Shown: positions 48,169 to 58,213, counted from the stretch's first letter. The stretch is DNA of 64,000 nt from Chitinophagaceae bacterium UBA4411 (GCA_002400415.1 DGQP01000003.1:186001-250000), one strand, 5' to 3'. The notes: generated by a model not told the origin, from the sequence alone. Translations and numbers: made by a program.

Positions 48169-49902
48169 ATGCATAAGAAGAATCCTCCGTATTCCTGCAT
48201 TCCTTTACTGTTGTTATTACTGCTGTCAGCCTGCGGCAATACCAAACACCCGCCGGGAACTGATATTGCCAGCACCCCTGAACAACTGGAAGAAAAAGTA
48301 ACCGGTGATATCCGGCAACTGCTGGAATATGCAGCAGCTAACAAGGGCCGGCTGAACGATTCTGTCCCCCTGTTCAAAGCAGAGCTTATTCAACAGGTAT
48401 ATGAAAAGAAACAATTTGCTGCAGTGTGGAGCGGTAAGGAGCAATGGAATGCACAGGGAGATTCCCTGTTACAGTTAGTTGGCAAGGCTAAACTTTACGG
48501 ATTATTTCCCCGGCAATATTATTACAGTATTCTTGATTCAATCAATCAGCAGTTTTTGCAGGATAGTCTTTCCAAATCGGCAAGAAGAGATGCCGCTTTA
48601 TGGTCAACAGCAGATGTGTTGCTGACCAGCGCTTTCTTTCATATCATCAAAGATGTGAAACTGGGCCGTCTTCCTAATGACAGTATATCGTTACGAAAGG
48701 ATACAATACTGACAGATCAATTTTACATACAGCAACTGGAGGCTTTTCAGAAAGGGAATTCTTTATCGTCCCTTCTGGCCGCACTGGAGCCGCAGCACGA
48801 AGGCTACCAGTTATTGAAAGCAGGGATAAAGAAGTTTTTAGACAGCGCTGATTATAAGCAGTACACGAAACTGCCATCCTCTAAAGATGCCGGCTTCAGG
48901 GTCCTGCTGCAAAAAAGACTATTGGAAGGCGGCTATCTTGCTAATGACAGTACGCAGGCAGATTCGCTGGAACTGGCTGAAGCGGTAAAGAAATTTCAAA
49001 AACAAAAGAACATTACTGTTGACGGGAAAGCAGGAGAGGGTACAATAAGAATGCTCAATACGTCTGATGAGGATAAATTTTACAGCATTGCTATTACCAT
49101 GGACCGGTACAAAATGCTGCCGCCAACGATGCCTGAACGTTATATCTGGGTCAACCTGCCTTCTTTCTCCATGAAAGTACAGGATAAGGATTCAGTGAAG
49201 CTTGCCTCCCGTATCATTTGTGGCAAAGCGATTACCCGCACACCGGTGTTAAATAGTGCCGTTTCAGAAATTATCACTTACCCGCTGTGGACGGTTCCCA
49301 CCAGCATTATTGTAAAAGAAATATTACCGGCTGTAAAACGAAACCCCGGGTACTTGGCCAAAAAAGGTTTTAGCCTGGTGGATAAGAACGGGGAGGAGGT
49401 GGATCCCTATACTGTTGATTGGTCAAAATACTCTAAAGGTATTCCATACAGGGTGGTGCAGGGCAGCGGGGATGCCAATGCCCTGGGGGTGCTGAAATTC
49501 AATTTCCCCAACAAATATGCAGTTTACCTGCACGATACGAACCAGCGGTCCTTATTTGGCCAGGTGGTCCGCACGTTCAGTCACGGTTGTGTCCGGGTGC
49601 AGGAATGGCAAAAATTGGCTGATTATATTATCCGGAGGGACAGGCCGGAAATCAATGGGAAAATAGCACTCCTGGATTCCATGGGTGCCTGGCTGAAAAG
49701 AAAGGAAAAGCATAGCATACCTGTAAAAAGCAAGCTGCCCGTTTACATACGTTATTTCACCTGTGAAGGCAAGCCCGGCGGAATTGTCTTTTATGATGAT
49801 ATTTACGGGGAGGATAAAATGCTTCGTGAAAAATATTTCACAGCAGGTGCTGTAACTACAGGCAAAACGGCGGGGATTGCTGAAAAAAAAGCTCTCCAAT
49901 AG
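48169..49902 (+). CDS. L,D-transpeptidase lipoprotein (YcbB/LdtD-like)
   Basis: A 577-aa protein with a lipoprotein signal (SCIPLLLLLLLSAC, Cys22). It has the YcbB-type layout: an N-terminal scaffold domain (FAAVWSGKEQWNA...), a peptidoglycan-binding helix bundle (AVKKFQKQKNITVDGKAGEG) and a YkuD catalytic domain with VYLHDTNQRSLF and SHGCVRVQEW (catalytic Cys in SHGCVR). Members form 3-3 crosslinks or attach proteins to peptidoglycan. It has no partner in its operon; the class A PBP and the Ala-rich lipoproteins in the window are possible functional neighbours. Confidence 0.9.
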   Translation: MHKKNPPYSCIPLLLLLLLSACGNTKHPPGTDIASTPEQLEEKVTGDIRQLLEYAAANKGRLNDSVPLFKAELIQQVYEKKQFAAVWSGKEQWNAQGDSLLQLVGKAKLYGLFPRQYYYSILDSINQQFLQDSLSKSARRDAALWSTADVLLTSAFFHIIKDVKLGRLPNDSISLRKDTILTDQFYIQQLEAFQKGNSLSSLLAALEPQHEGYQLLKAGIKKFLDSADYKQYTKLPSSKDAGFRVLLQKRLLEGGYLANDSTQADSLELAEAVKKFQKQKNITVDGKAGEGTIRMLNTSDEDKFYSIAITMDRYKMLPPTMPERYIWVNLPSFSMKVQDKDSVKLASRIICGKAITRTPVLNSAVSEIITYPLWTVPTSIIVKEILPAVKRNPGYLAKKGFSLVDKNGEEVDPYTVDWSKYSKGIPYRVVQGSGDANALGVLKFNFPNKYAVYLHDTNQRSLFGQVVRTFSHGCVRVQEWQKLADYIIRRDRPEINGKIALLDSMGAWLKRKEKHSIPVKSKLPVYIRYFTCEGKPGGIVFYDDIYGEDKMLREKYFTAGAVTTGKTAGIAEKKALQ

Positions 49903-49950
49903 GGTGGATATGAGCCAAATAATTTATTTTAGGGAATAGAACATACCCGT

Positions 49951-49958
49951 TATTTTTG
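49951..49958 (+). promoter_or_regulatory. -7 promoter box of the ompA-like gene
   Basis: TATTTTTG matches the consensus. TTTA about 19 nt upstream serves as a weak -33. The ATG is 27 nt downstream. Confidence 0.6.
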
Positions 49959-49985
49959 CTCAGTTTTAAACCAAACTATCTCTTT

Positions 49986-51326
49986 ATGAAGAAGATATTA
50001 GCTGTATGCCTTGCTATATACCTGATGGCACCTGCTACTAACGCACAGGATGATGAGATCAGACAGCCTGCTATTGGTATCAGTTTTTTCCTGAATGATT
50101 TCCAGACTGCTCAAAAAATCCGTACTACTTCCCTTGCACAGGTATTCCGGGATAAGGGGTGGGCTAAATTCCGTGAGATGTCCCCGGGCCTTTCTGTTCA
50201 TTATTTCAAGGGTTTAAGAAAGCATATTGATTTTGCAGCATCACTTGGCGGATCATTTGTGCGCTACCCGTTTCCTAATAAACCGGCTTTTGCAAATGAC
50301 AGGTTCCTGCTGGAAGCTAATGCAGCTGCAAACCTGAAAATGGTTTCTGAAAAATACTGGTTGCAACCTTATATTATTGCCGGAATTGGCGGCCATATGT
50401 ATGGTAAATACTGGGGTGCTTTCATGCCACTGGGTCTCGGTTTGAAAGTAAACTTCTATGATGAAGCTCATCTGTTCATTACTTCCCAGTACAGGGTGCC
50501 TGTTACCACTGAAACATCGAACTATCATTTTCAAAACAGTATAGGCATTGCCGGTGCTCTTGGTAAAAAGAAAGAACCCAAAGTAATTCCGCCGCCGCCG
50601 CCACCACCTGCTGATACAGACGGAGATGGTATTATTGACGATGAAGATAAATGCCCAACTGTAAAAGGTCTTGCCAAGTACCAGGGTTGCCCGATTCCTG
50701 ATACAGATAAAGATGGTATCAATGATGAGGAGGACAAATGCCCGACTGTCCCGGGTCTTGCCAAGTACCAGGGCTGCCCGATTCCCGATACGGATAAAGA
50801 TGGTATCAATGATGAAGAAGATAAATGCCCAACAGTTCCTGGTGTGGCCCGTTACCAGGGTTGCCCCGTACCTGATGGCGACAAAGACGGTGTGAACGAT
50901 GAGGAAGATAAATGCCCAACATTAGCTGGTCCGGTCGAAAACCAGGGCTGTCCTGTTATTTCTGAAGAAGTGAAGAAGAAAGTGGATGTGGCGGCTAATA
51001 ATATCCTCTTTGTTACGGGTAGTGCAAAACTGCAGTCTAAATCATTCAAAGGCCTGAACGAAGTAGTGAAGATCATGAATGAAAATCCTGAAATGAAACT
51101 GGCTATTGACGGTCATACGGATAATGTAGGTAAAGATGAACTGAACCAGAAACTGAGTGACAACCGTGCGGCTGCTGTAAGAACTTATCTTGTCAGCAAA
51201 GGTGTTGACGAAAGCCGCATCACTTCTGCCGGTCATGGTGAAACAATGCCGGTTGCAGACAACAAGACTGCGGCAGGACGTGCCAAGAACCGCAGGGTGG
51301 AACTGAAGCTGAGCTATTTCCAATAA
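49986..51326 (+). CDS. OmpA family outer-membrane protein with thrombospondin type 3 repeats
   Basis: 446 aa from ATG 49986 (signal peptide MKKILAVCLAIYLMAPATNAQ); an upstream TTG is rejected. An N-terminal 8-strand-type barrel (about 25-195) is followed by a Pro stretch (IPPPPPPPAD), four calcium-binding TSP3-type repeats (about 210-325) and a C-terminal OmpA peptidoglycan-binding domain (ILFVTGSAKLQ, IDGHTDNVGKDELNQKLSDN, RAAAVRTYLVSKGV, GHGETMPV, NRRVELKL). It links the outer membrane to the wall. It has its own promoter and terminator and is likely abundant. Confidence 0.93.
   Translation: MKKILAVCLAIYLMAPATNAQDDEIRQPAIGISFFLNDFQTAQKIRTTSLAQVFRDKGWAKFREMSPGLSVHYFKGLRKHIDFAASLGGSFVRYPFPNKPAFANDRFLLEANAAANLKMVSEKYWLQPYIIAGIGGHMYGKYWGAFMPLGLGLKVNFYDEAHLFITSQYRVPVTTETSNYHFQNSIGIAGALGKKKEPKVIPPPPPPPADTDGDGIIDDEDKCPTVKGLAKYQGCPIPDTDKDGINDEEDKCPTVPGLAKYQGCPIPDTDKDGINDEEDKCPTVPGVARYQGCPVPDGDKDGVNDEEDKCPTLAGPVENQGCPVISEEVKKKVDVAANNILFVTGSAKLQSKSFKGLNEVVKIMNENPEMKLAIDGHTDNVGKDELNQKLSDNRAAAVRTYLVSKGVDESRITSAGHGETMPVADNKTAAGRAKNRRVELKLSYFQ
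50613..50960 (+). repeat. Four tandem 87-bp TSP3 repeats in the ompA-like gene
   Basis: The unit encodes DTDKDGINDEEDKCPTVPGL followed by AKYQGCPIP. Units 2 and 3 are nearly identical at the nucleotide level, units 1 and 4 more diverged. The Asp-rich loops are calcium-binding. The array can contract or expand by recombination without losing frame. Confidence 0.9.
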
Positions 51327-51345
51327 ACCAATTGCTTACAATAGG

Positions 51346-51379
51346 AATCCCCTCATCAACTAATGAGGGGATTTTTTTT
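51346..51379 (+). terminator. Terminator of the ompA-like gene
   Basis: AATCCCCTCAT (51346-51356), loop CAACTA, ATGAGGGGATT (51363-51373), perfect 11-bp stem, followed by TTTTTT. Confidence 0.95.
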
Positions 51380-51677
51380 GGCATTACTCTCAAAAACAAT
51401 CTGTTTTCAGAAAAGCGATGGATTTGCAAAGCCCGCTTATTGCTATGTTCCAGCCAATCAGAACTGTGCCTGCCAATCCGCAGGAAGTTTTTCCCCATTT
51501 TTAATTTATACACTTTCCTTTGCAGATGAGGAGCGAGGGGTTGGGATCAGTAATTAACCTCCGGACTGGTATTCTTTTCCAATTTCATTCCACGCTAATC
51601 TGATAAAATAGCTGTAAATGGTAAATTGAGAGCATTTAACCGGACTGAAAGATGCAGCCGGAGGGATACTTACAGTA
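51380..51677. other. Non-coding gap between convergent terminators
   Basis: About 300 nt between the ompA-like terminator and the PBP terminator. All frames give only short ORFs without a plausible start or composition. No tRNA, hairpin or promoter stands out. I see nothing functional here. Confidence 0.5.
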
Positions 51678-51705
51678 CAAAAAAACCTGCTTATGAAGCA
51701 GGTTT
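51678..51705 (-). terminator. Terminator of the class A PBP gene
   Basis: AAACCTGCTT (51683-51692), loop ATG, AAGCAGGTTT (51696-51705). On the minus strand the stem is followed by a run of T (A at 51679-51685). It lies 20 nt past the PBP stop. Confidence 0.9.
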
Positions 51706-51725
51706 GTAAAATTCTATGTGGTGGG

Positions 51726-54146
51726 TTATTCTTTATTCTTTTTCCCAAAAATTCTTTTCAGCAATCCTTTCTTTTTAGGAGGATCATCAGCAGCCGACCC
51801 GATTGGTTTGCTGTCATCTTTTTTTACAACCGGTGTTTTGGCCGAATCTTTTTTGGCCGGCTTCTTCATATTGTCTTCATCTATTACGGGTTTGGATTCC
51901 GGCCCGATGTATTCATTCATATTGTTATAATCCTGTTCGGTGCCCACACCCTGGTCTTCTCCCTGTGCACCGGGGTCACTGTCATCTATAGACTCCATGA
52001 TATCTGCGCTGTTGATCTCGTTTTCCAGGTTTTCCGGTTTAATGAACCTGGCATCTTTTTCAATCCCCAGCGTTTTATCTGCGTACACTTTTTTGAAAAA
52101 GTTTTCCCAAATAGGACGGGCTACAGACCCCCCATAGAAAGCTGAGCTCTCAAGGGTAATAAACCGGTCATCACAGCCAACCCAGGCACCTGCCATCAGT
52201 TGCGGTGTATAGCCGATGAACCAGAAATCTGCGTTGGAATTGGTAGTACCGGTTTTACCGCCCATTTCTGCCGCACCCAGCCTGCCACGGAGACCCGCAG
52301 CGGTTCCTTTATCAACGGTGCCCTGCATAATACGTGACATCTGGTAAGCTGCAACCTCGCTGACTGCTTCTTTACGGTTCACGCTGTAATCAAGCCGTTT
52401 GATGACATTGCCGTTCCTGTCTTCTATGCGGCTGATGATATAGGGTTTTGTAGAAAAACCACGGCCTGCGAAAATGCTGTATCCCCAGAGCATTTCGTAC
52501 AGGGAAAGGTCGCAGGATCCTAATGCAATGGAAGGATGCGGATCAACTTTGGTGGGTATATTAATGCGGCTGAGGAAATTAGCAAAATTCTCAGGGCCGA
52601 TTTGTTTCATGATATAAGCCGAAGCACAGTTTTTGGAATAGGCCAGGGCATTGGCAAAAGTCATTGTTCCGCCTGAACAGGTTCTTGAAGTAGCGGGAAC
52701 CAAACGCCCGGCTCCGAAATTCTGCTGCACATCCTGTACTTCTGTTTCAGCCGTATAGCCCAATTCTTCCACCGCCTGTGTATACAATAATGGTTTGATA
52801 GTGGAGCCAACCTGTCTTTTCGTTTTCAGGTTAACGTGGTCATATTTATACGTTTTAAAACTGATGCCACCCACCCATGCTTTTACTTCGCCGGTAATGG
52901 GATCCATCACCATAAAAGCGGTCTGCATCATCTGCCGGTGATATTTGATAGAATCAAGAGGGGTCATCACCGTATCCTTTTCCCGGTTACTGTTCCAGGC
53001 GAAGACCTTCATCGTCACTTTTTTAGAAAAACTGGCCTTAATTTCTTTATCGCTCAGGCCATCATCGGCCAGGTTTTTCCAGCGGTCACTTTGTTTCATT
53101 GCCGCTTCGATGATGTTTTCATGTTCATTCCAGACAGCTCCATTTTTTACCCTTCCCTGGCTTACCAATGCCTTCTGCAGTGTAGGCATATGTGAGGCTA
53201 CTGCTTCTTCAGCATATTCCTGCATTCTCGGATTGATGGTGGTATAGATCTTCAGCCCGTCTTCATAGATATCATAACTCCCGCCATCCGGTTTTTTCAC
53301 ATCTTTCAGTACATCCTTTATTTCATCTTTTAGTACTTCCCTGAAATAAGGGGCATAGCCTGTATTCTCATCAAGCTTCCGGTAATTCAGTTTAATCGGT
53401 TTTGCTTTCAGCCGGGTGCCTTCTTCTTCGCTGATCTTTCCGTTTACTGCCATCTGGCCAATTACCACATTCCGGCGGTCGAGGGCAGCTTTGGGATTCC
53501 GGATGGGGTTATAGATACTGTTTCCTTTCAGCATACCAACGAGGAGGGCGGCTTCTTCCACATTCAAACGGTCAGGTTCTTTTTGAAAAAAAGTCCGGGA
53601 AGCATTCCTGATACCATAAATATTATTACCAAAAGGAACTGCATTCAGGTACAGGGTTATAATCTCTTCCTTGGTGAAATTCCTTTCCAGTTTCACTGCA
53701 ATGATCCATTCTTTCAGCTTTTCAATACCCCGTTCTGCTATGTTTTTGCTCCCCTGGTCCAATAGTGCTTTGGCTAACTGCTGAGTAATAGTACTGCCAC
53801 CACCTTGTTTCCCGAATGTAAATACAGCCCGTAGTGTTGATTTGAAATCAATCCCCGAGTGGTCATAGAAACGTTCATCCTCTGTGGCAACAAGGGCATC
53901 AATCACATGCCTGGAGATATCACGATATTTTACATTGCTGCGGTTTCCCCTTTCTGTATAATATTTACCCATTAATGTACCATCTGCAGCATACACTTCT
54001 GATGCCTGGAGTATGGATGGGTTTTCAAGGTCCTTCAAAGAAGGCATCTTTCCGAAAATGCCAAAATTGGCCAATGCGATCAGGAGGATAAATGCGCCCA
54101 GCCCTAACAGGAAGAGGCGCCAGAAAATGCGGACTGATCTTTTCAT
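51726..54146 (-). CDS. Class A penicillin-binding protein (PBP1A-like)
   Basis: 806 aa from ATG 54144-54146 (MKRSVRIFWRLFLLGL...), which puts the membrane helix at residues ~9-32; an upstream ATG (54191) adds 15 residues. Transglycosylase motifs: ATEDERFYDHSGID (catalytic Glu), GGSTITQQLAK, ERGIEKLKEWIIAVKLER. Transpeptidase motifs: SxxK in GSTIKPLLYTQ, SxN in YSKNCAS and KTGTTNSN. The C-terminal ~100 residues are a low-complexity tail rich in Asp, Lys and Pro (KPAKKDSAKTPVVKKDD) ending KKGLLKRIFGKKNKE. It polymerises and crosslinks peptidoglycan at the inner membrane. Confidence 0.95.
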   Translation of the reverse strand: MKRSVRIFWRLFLLGLGAFILLIALANFGIFGKMPSLKDLENPSILQASEVYAADGTLMGKYYTERGNRSNVKYRDISRHVIDALVATEDERFYDHSGIDFKSTLRAVFTFGKQGGGSTITQQLAKALLDQGSKNIAERGIEKLKEWIIAVKLERNFTKEEIITLYLNAVPFGNNIYGIRNASRTFFQKEPDRLNVEEAALLVGMLKGNSIYNPIRNPKAALDRRNVVIGQMAVNGKISEEEGTRLKAKPIKLNYRKLDENTGYAPYFREVLKDEIKDVLKDVKKPDGGSYDIYEDGLKIYTTINPRMQEYAEEAVASHMPTLQKALVSQGRVKNGAVWNEHENIIEAAMKQSDRWKNLADDGLSDKEIKASFSKKVTMKVFAWNSNREKDTVMTPLDSIKYHRQMMQTAFMVMDPITGEVKAWVGGISFKTYKYDHVNLKTKRQVGSTIKPLLYTQAVEELGYTAETEVQDVQQNFGAGRLVPATSRTCSGGTMTFANALAYSKNCASAYIMKQIGPENFANFLSRINIPTKVDPHPSIALGSCDLSLYEMLWGYSIFAGRGFSTKPYIISRIEDRNGNVIKRLDYSVNRKEAVSEVAAYQMSRIMQGTVDKGTAAGLRGRLGAAEMGGKTGTTNSNADFWFIGYTPQLMAGAWVGCDDRFITLESSAFYGGSVARPIWENFFKKVYADKTLGIEKDARFIKPENLENEINSADIMESIDDSDPGAQGEDQGVGTEQDYNNMNEYIGPESKPVIDEDNMKKPAKKDSAKTPVVKKDDSKPIGSAADDPPKKKGLLKRIFGKKNKE

Positions 54147-54284
54147 CTGAATTGAATGGTTGTGGTGATGAAGGTCTGCTACAAGCAGCAAATATCATGC
54201 GCCGAAAATAGGAAAATCCATTCGGGCAAGAGGATTGCAGCGTTTAATTTTTTGTCAAAACAGGTAGTTCAGCCTGTTAAAAAC

Positions 54285-57254
54285 TCAGAACTTTCCCGGC
54301 ATTTGCTCATTAAGGAAGGTTTTGTAGCCTTCCAGGTTCTTGTTATCCCTTAATAACCCGAGATTTTTTTCGGAGATTATTGTGAAATAGTACTTACCGC
54401 CTTTCAGCCAGGGAATGATTTCACTGGCGGTCCTGGGTCTTGTCTTTTCAATATAGGAGAGGGCCTCAGCTGCATCTTTGAACGGGCTGATCAGCATCAG
54501 CCGGTTGTCATCATCTAATTGCAGGAGGTCGATTGCAAATTGTTTATTATAAAAAGTTTCCCGGTTATAGCGGAAGAAAGCGTTTTTAGCCTCATTCGAG
54601 AAAACAGGATCCACTTTATTCAGCACCAGTACCACAAATTGCGGATCGGTGGCGGCAAACGTAAAGGGCGATGCTGCAGGCGGGGGCGAAACTGGTTTCT
54701 TACCTGCCGTATCTGTAACGGGTTTATTATTGACAGCAACCGGTGGTACTGCCGGTTTATTTACTGCAACCGTATCTTTTTTAATAACAGGGGGCGGAAT
54801 AACCGGATTACTGACAACAGGCCTGTTCATTTTCACTTCTTCAGCCGGGCGGTTCACCACTAAATTCTTTAATTCTTCCTCGATCCTGCTCCTGTTCTTT
54901 AATACATTGATCAGGTTGGTGGCTCTTTCCGCCAGCGGAGATTTCGGAAAATTGATCGTGATATCGGTAAGTACCTTCGTGGCGATACTGTCCTCCCGTT
55001 GTTTTACATAATAAACAGCTTCGATATAGAGTAATTGCGGTGTCCAGTAATTGCTGCTGTATAAACTATCTGCCACTTTCTTTTGAGCAATTGCTTCGGC
55101 GAAATTTCCTTCTATGAACAGGTCGTAGATCTTTTCATAGGTTTTTGTGGCATCGCTGTTGGCTGATTTAGACTGCGGGTTTTTCCCGGTGGTAATGATT
55201 GTTGTGAAATTGCTGTTGCCATAGTTCTCACTCAGGAGCTTTTTGATAGCTGCAGCTTTAGCAGTTTCACCATTTTTATTGTAACAATAATAAAGATTGA
55301 ACAGCACTTCATCCATCGGTTTGAATTCGGGGAAACGGGTGCGGAGATTTTCCAGGGTTGCAGTCCCTTCTGCGCAATCTTCTATTTCCTGGATATAGGA
55401 TTTACCCAGGTTAAAGAGGGCGGCTTTAACGGAATCATTTGATTTTTGCAGCAACTCTGCTGTTAACGGAAGTTTGCTGTATAAACCTTCAAAAGTAGTT
55501 GCTGTTTCCCCGCTGCTGCCATCATCATTTTTGATAACGACAACGGGATTCCGGGGCTGGTTATTATCCTGCACAATGTTATTGCGGCTGGCGCTTCTTC
55601 TCCAGTTGTCTGTGTTGGGCCGGTTTCCCCAACGGGCTTTAAAATCATTAGCCCCTTTCATTTTTGAGGCTGTATTATAAAAATACCATTCTCCTTTTGT
55701 GTCATTATTTGCAAAAAGATTGGCTGCAGGTGTTTGCTGAAAAGGAGAGCCTGTAGTTGCCACGGGTTCATCTTTCAATCCCTGCTGCTTCCGTAGTTGT
55801 TTCACCAGTTTTTTTACAATATCCCTGCGTTCTTCGTCAGGCAGGGCGGCAATGCGCTGCAGGCTGTCCTGTCTTTCTATTATTTCAAGGCTGGCAGCAA
55901 TATTACCAAGCGCTTCTTTGCGTTGCAGTATGGCTTCCGGGTTCTTTAATTCAGGATCGTCCATGCGCAGGCTGTCGTAGAAATTATAGGACTGGCGGAA
56001 TAATTTTTTTCCAAAAGACAGCTCAGCCAGCTGAAGAAAAGCTTTGTTGCGCTGTGCCGGGTTATTATTGTTGTATTGGGTGCTTTTAACAAGAAGGGGA
56101 ATGGCCGCATCAATGTTATTTCTCTCCAGTTGCATTTGTGCAGCCATGTAATAAATGATATCCCGGTACTCTTCATATTTATCCCGCTTTGCCATTTTCA
56201 GCAACTCGGCAATATTTTTTTCAATGTATCCTTCCCCGCCGTCTTTATTCACCCGGATGGAATAGAGACGGGCATAGATATCAAGGATCGGATCTGTAGT
56301 ATGTTTGATGGCTTTGGCATAATAGCCTTCTGCTTCCCCGGGATTGCTGGCGTTTTCGTACAACTGGGCCACGAGGTATTCCCATCTTGCCCGTTCCTGT
56401 TTATTCGTGGCATTATCTAATGCCTGTGAAAGATGGAAAGCGGCGCTATCCCAGATGGCTTGTTTATAAAACCAATAGGCTTGTACTTCTTCCAGGTCGC
56501 TATGCAGCCTTTTGGGAAACACAGGGTCATTCCTCAGTGTTACAATAAGACTGGCTGCTTCTGCAAAAAGATCCTGGGCCAGGAAATTACGGATCTGCCA
56601 GATAAAGGCATCATTCCGGCTGGGAGGTTCACTGAATATTTTTCTTGGCAGGCTGTTCTTTTCCTTGGTGGCAATGCTATAGGCGGTGCCATCCCGGCCA
56701 CTTCCTATTGTTTTATAATACCCGTCTTTTTCTTTCTGGGCAAAAGCATAATTGATGTATTGAAACATCAGGTAAGCCGAATCAAAATCTTTCCGGAGAT
56801 AATAGGAAGCTCCCCAAAGCAGATAAAGATTATCAATCCAGTCATTACGGAGATCATGCAGGGCGATACCTGTTTGCACTTTATAGGAAACCGAATCAAT
56901 TTGCAGGGTATCTCCTGCGGTTACATCGAGGCTGTAATTATAAAAGGAGAGGAGTTGCGAGTAATCATCCTTATGAACCATTTTGGCCCTGTCGATGATC
57001 TCGTTGATTTTATTATTGGCGTTAAAAAAGAAATTGTAATGGGTGACGGTGTTTTGCATGAAACGGCGGGGTACCGTAAATTTCTTCTCTTCTGACCTTT
57101 CTGAGCGTAAAGTCCTCTCGCTATATTCCTTGGGTTTTTTCAGGCCCAGGGAAAAGCCTAATTGTCCAAAAGCTGGTTCACTGAACTGGCAAAGGATAAG
57201 GAGGAATAATATAGCAGTAGTCGTATAGCTGGTAAGTCTCATGGTCCGTCTCAA
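54285..57254 (-). CDS. TPR protein, type IX secretion PorW/SprE-like
   Basis: A 989-aa protein with an N-terminal hydrophobic signal segment (about 9-30), arrays of TPR-like helical repeats (about 100-480 and 590-780), a central stretch GEWYFYNTASKMKGANDFKA followed by RWGNRPNTDNWRR that I recognise from the SprE/PorW family, a Pro/Val/Lys-rich linker (about 810-880) and a C-terminal SPOR-like alpha/beta domain. SprE/PorW is required for T9SS and gliding in Bacteroidota. No lipobox Cys is obvious. It lies upstream of the class A PBP on the same strand, 138 nt apart. Confidence 0.8.
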   Translation of the reverse strand: MRRTMRLTSYTTTAILFLLILCQFSEPAFGQLGFSLGLKKPKEYSERTLRSERSEEKKFTVPRRFMQNTVTHYNFFFNANNKINEIIDRAKMVHKDDYSQLLSFYNYSLDVTAGDTLQIDSVSYKVQTGIALHDLRNDWIDNLYLLWGASYYLRKDFDSAYLMFQYINYAFAQKEKDGYYKTIGSGRDGTAYSIATKEKNSLPRKIFSEPPSRNDAFIWQIRNFLAQDLFAEAASLIVTLRNDPVFPKRLHSDLEEVQAYWFYKQAIWDSAAFHLSQALDNATNKQERARWEYLVAQLYENASNPGEAEGYYAKAIKHTTDPILDIYARLYSIRVNKDGGEGYIEKNIAELLKMAKRDKYEEYRDIIYYMAAQMQLERNNIDAAIPLLVKSTQYNNNNPAQRNKAFLQLAELSFGKKLFRQSYNFYDSLRMDDPELKNPEAILQRKEALGNIAASLEIIERQDSLQRIAALPDEERRDIVKKLVKQLRKQQGLKDEPVATTGSPFQQTPAANLFANNDTKGEWYFYNTASKMKGANDFKARWGNRPNTDNWRRSASRNNIVQDNNQPRNPVVVIKNDDGSSGETATTFEGLYSKLPLTAELLQKSNDSVKAALFNLGKSYIQEIEDCAEGTATLENLRTRFPEFKPMDEVLFNLYYCYNKNGETAKAAAIKKLLSENYGNSNFTTIITTGKNPQSKSANSDATKTYEKIYDLFIEGNFAEAIAQKKVADSLYSSNYWTPQLLYIEAVYYVKQREDSIATKVLTDITINFPKSPLAERATNLINVLKNRSRIEEELKNLVVNRPAEEVKMNRPVVSNPVIPPPVIKKDTVAVNKPAVPPVAVNNKPVTDTAGKKPVSPPPAASPFTFAATDPQFVVLVLNKVDPVFSNEAKNAFFRYNRETFYNKQFAIDLLQLDDDNRLMLISPFKDAAEALSYIEKTRPRTASEIIPWLKGGKYYFTIISEKNLGLLRDNKNLEGYKTFLNEQMPGKF

Positions 57255-57335
57255 ACTAAAGTCTTAATAACTGAAATTCAAATATTTTAGTATAAAAATA
57301 AGCGTTTTTATTTTGGCAGGAACCGCCCCGGGCTA

Positions 57336-57367
57336 TTGGCAAAACCGACCTTCATTTCTTACCTTTA
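57336..57367 (+). promoter_or_regulatory. Promoter of the bactofilin gene group
   Basis: TTGG (57336-57339), 20 nt, TACCTTTA (57360-57367), one mismatch in the -7 box. It ends 13 nt before the first gene of a five-gene co-directional run. Confidence 0.5.
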
Positions 57368-57380
57368 ATTCCCCTAAAAG

Positions 57381-57782
57381 ATGGTTATGGCTAAATTAGA
57401 TGCAGGCTCCACACTCAAGCGGCTTCGCAACAGGTACCGGCTGGTGGTGATGAATGATGATACCTATGAAGAAGTGGTGACATTTAAATTATCCCGGCTG
57501 AGTGTTTACGTGATGTTGAGCACAGTTTTTGTGTTGTTGGTAGGCCTTACAGTCGCCCTCATCGTTTTCACACCTTTGAAATATTATATCCCCGGCTATG
57601 ATGACCTGAAAATCGGCCGGGAATACCGCCAGCTGAAGTATAAAGTGGATGAAATGGAGAAGAAAATGACCGACCTGGAACAATACAACACAGGTCTGAA
57701 AAAAGCACTGGCATCCGATAAAACCGTTGCTTTGGACACCACCCAGCTGAATGTGCCGAAGCCTGAAGTATCAAATGATTAA
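57381..57782 (+). CDS. Membrane coiled-coil protein resembling the N-terminus of M23 peptidases
   Basis: A 133-aa protein: a basic cytoplasmic segment (LKRLRNRYRLVVMNDDTYEE), one transmembrane helix (about 42-62) and an extracytoplasmic coiled coil (about 75-115). The N-terminus strongly resembles that of Bacteroidota membrane-anchored M23 (LytM) endopeptidases, but the peptidase domain is absent: the frame ends with PKPEVSND. It is a truncated relative or a stand-alone anchor. It precedes bactofilin by 11 nt, where M23 genes often sit, so it may scaffold wall hydrolases. ATG 57387 is an alternative start. Confidence 0.75.
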   Translation: MVMAKLDAGSTLKRLRNRYRLVVMNDDTYEEVVTFKLSRLSVYVMLSTVFVLLVGLTVALIVFTPLKYYIPGYDDLKIGREYRQLKYKVDEMEKKMTDLEQYNTGLKKALASDKTVALDTTQLNVPKPEVSND

Positions 57783-57793
57783 TCGCTATACCT

Positions 57794-58213
57794 ATGTTTA
57801 ACGCCAAAAACAAAACCGACATGCAGCCAGAAAAAACCAACGGAACAGGGAATGGCACCACGCTTATCAGTGCCGGCACCACATTGAAAGGAGACATCAG
57901 CAGTAACGGGGATCTCCGGGTGGATGGGACCATTATCGGGAATATTCAAAGCAACGCCAAGATCGTAATCGGGGCCAACGGGGTGGTGGAAGGAGATATC
58001 TCCGGTAACCAGGCCGATATTGTTGGAAAAGTATCCGGCAATATCAGGGCGAAAGAATTATTACAATTACGGGGCGAATGTGTGGTGGTGGGTAATCTTT
58101 ATGCAGGTAAATTGCAGGTGGAACCATCCGCTACTTTCAATGGCCAATGCCATATGGGTGCCAACGTGGTGGAAATGAGTAATGATAATGAACAAAAAGC
58201 CGCCGCCCGGTAA
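57794..58213 (+). CDS. Bactofilin (polymer-forming cytoskeletal protein)
   Basis: A 139-aa protein with a disordered N-tail and a central bactofilin beta-helix (about 25-125: LISAGTTLKGDISSNGDLRV, DGTIIGNIQSNAKIVIGANG, VEGDISGNQADIVGKVSGNI). Bactofilins polymerise without nucleotide and position wall enzymes. It lies between a membrane coiled-coil protein and AtpZ/AtpI-like genes; its end overlaps the AtpZ gene by 26 nt. Confidence 0.93.
   Translation: MFNAKNKTDMQPEKTNGTGNGTTLISAGTTLKGDISSNGDLRVDGTIIGNIQSNAKIVIGANGVVEGDISGNQADIVGKVSGNIRAKELLQLRGECVVVGNLYAGKLQVEPSATFNGQCHMGANVVEMSNDNEQKAAAR

Noticed and set aside
50531..50809. Minus-strand repetitive ORF
   Set aside because: Antisense of the TSP3 repeats of the ompA-like gene.
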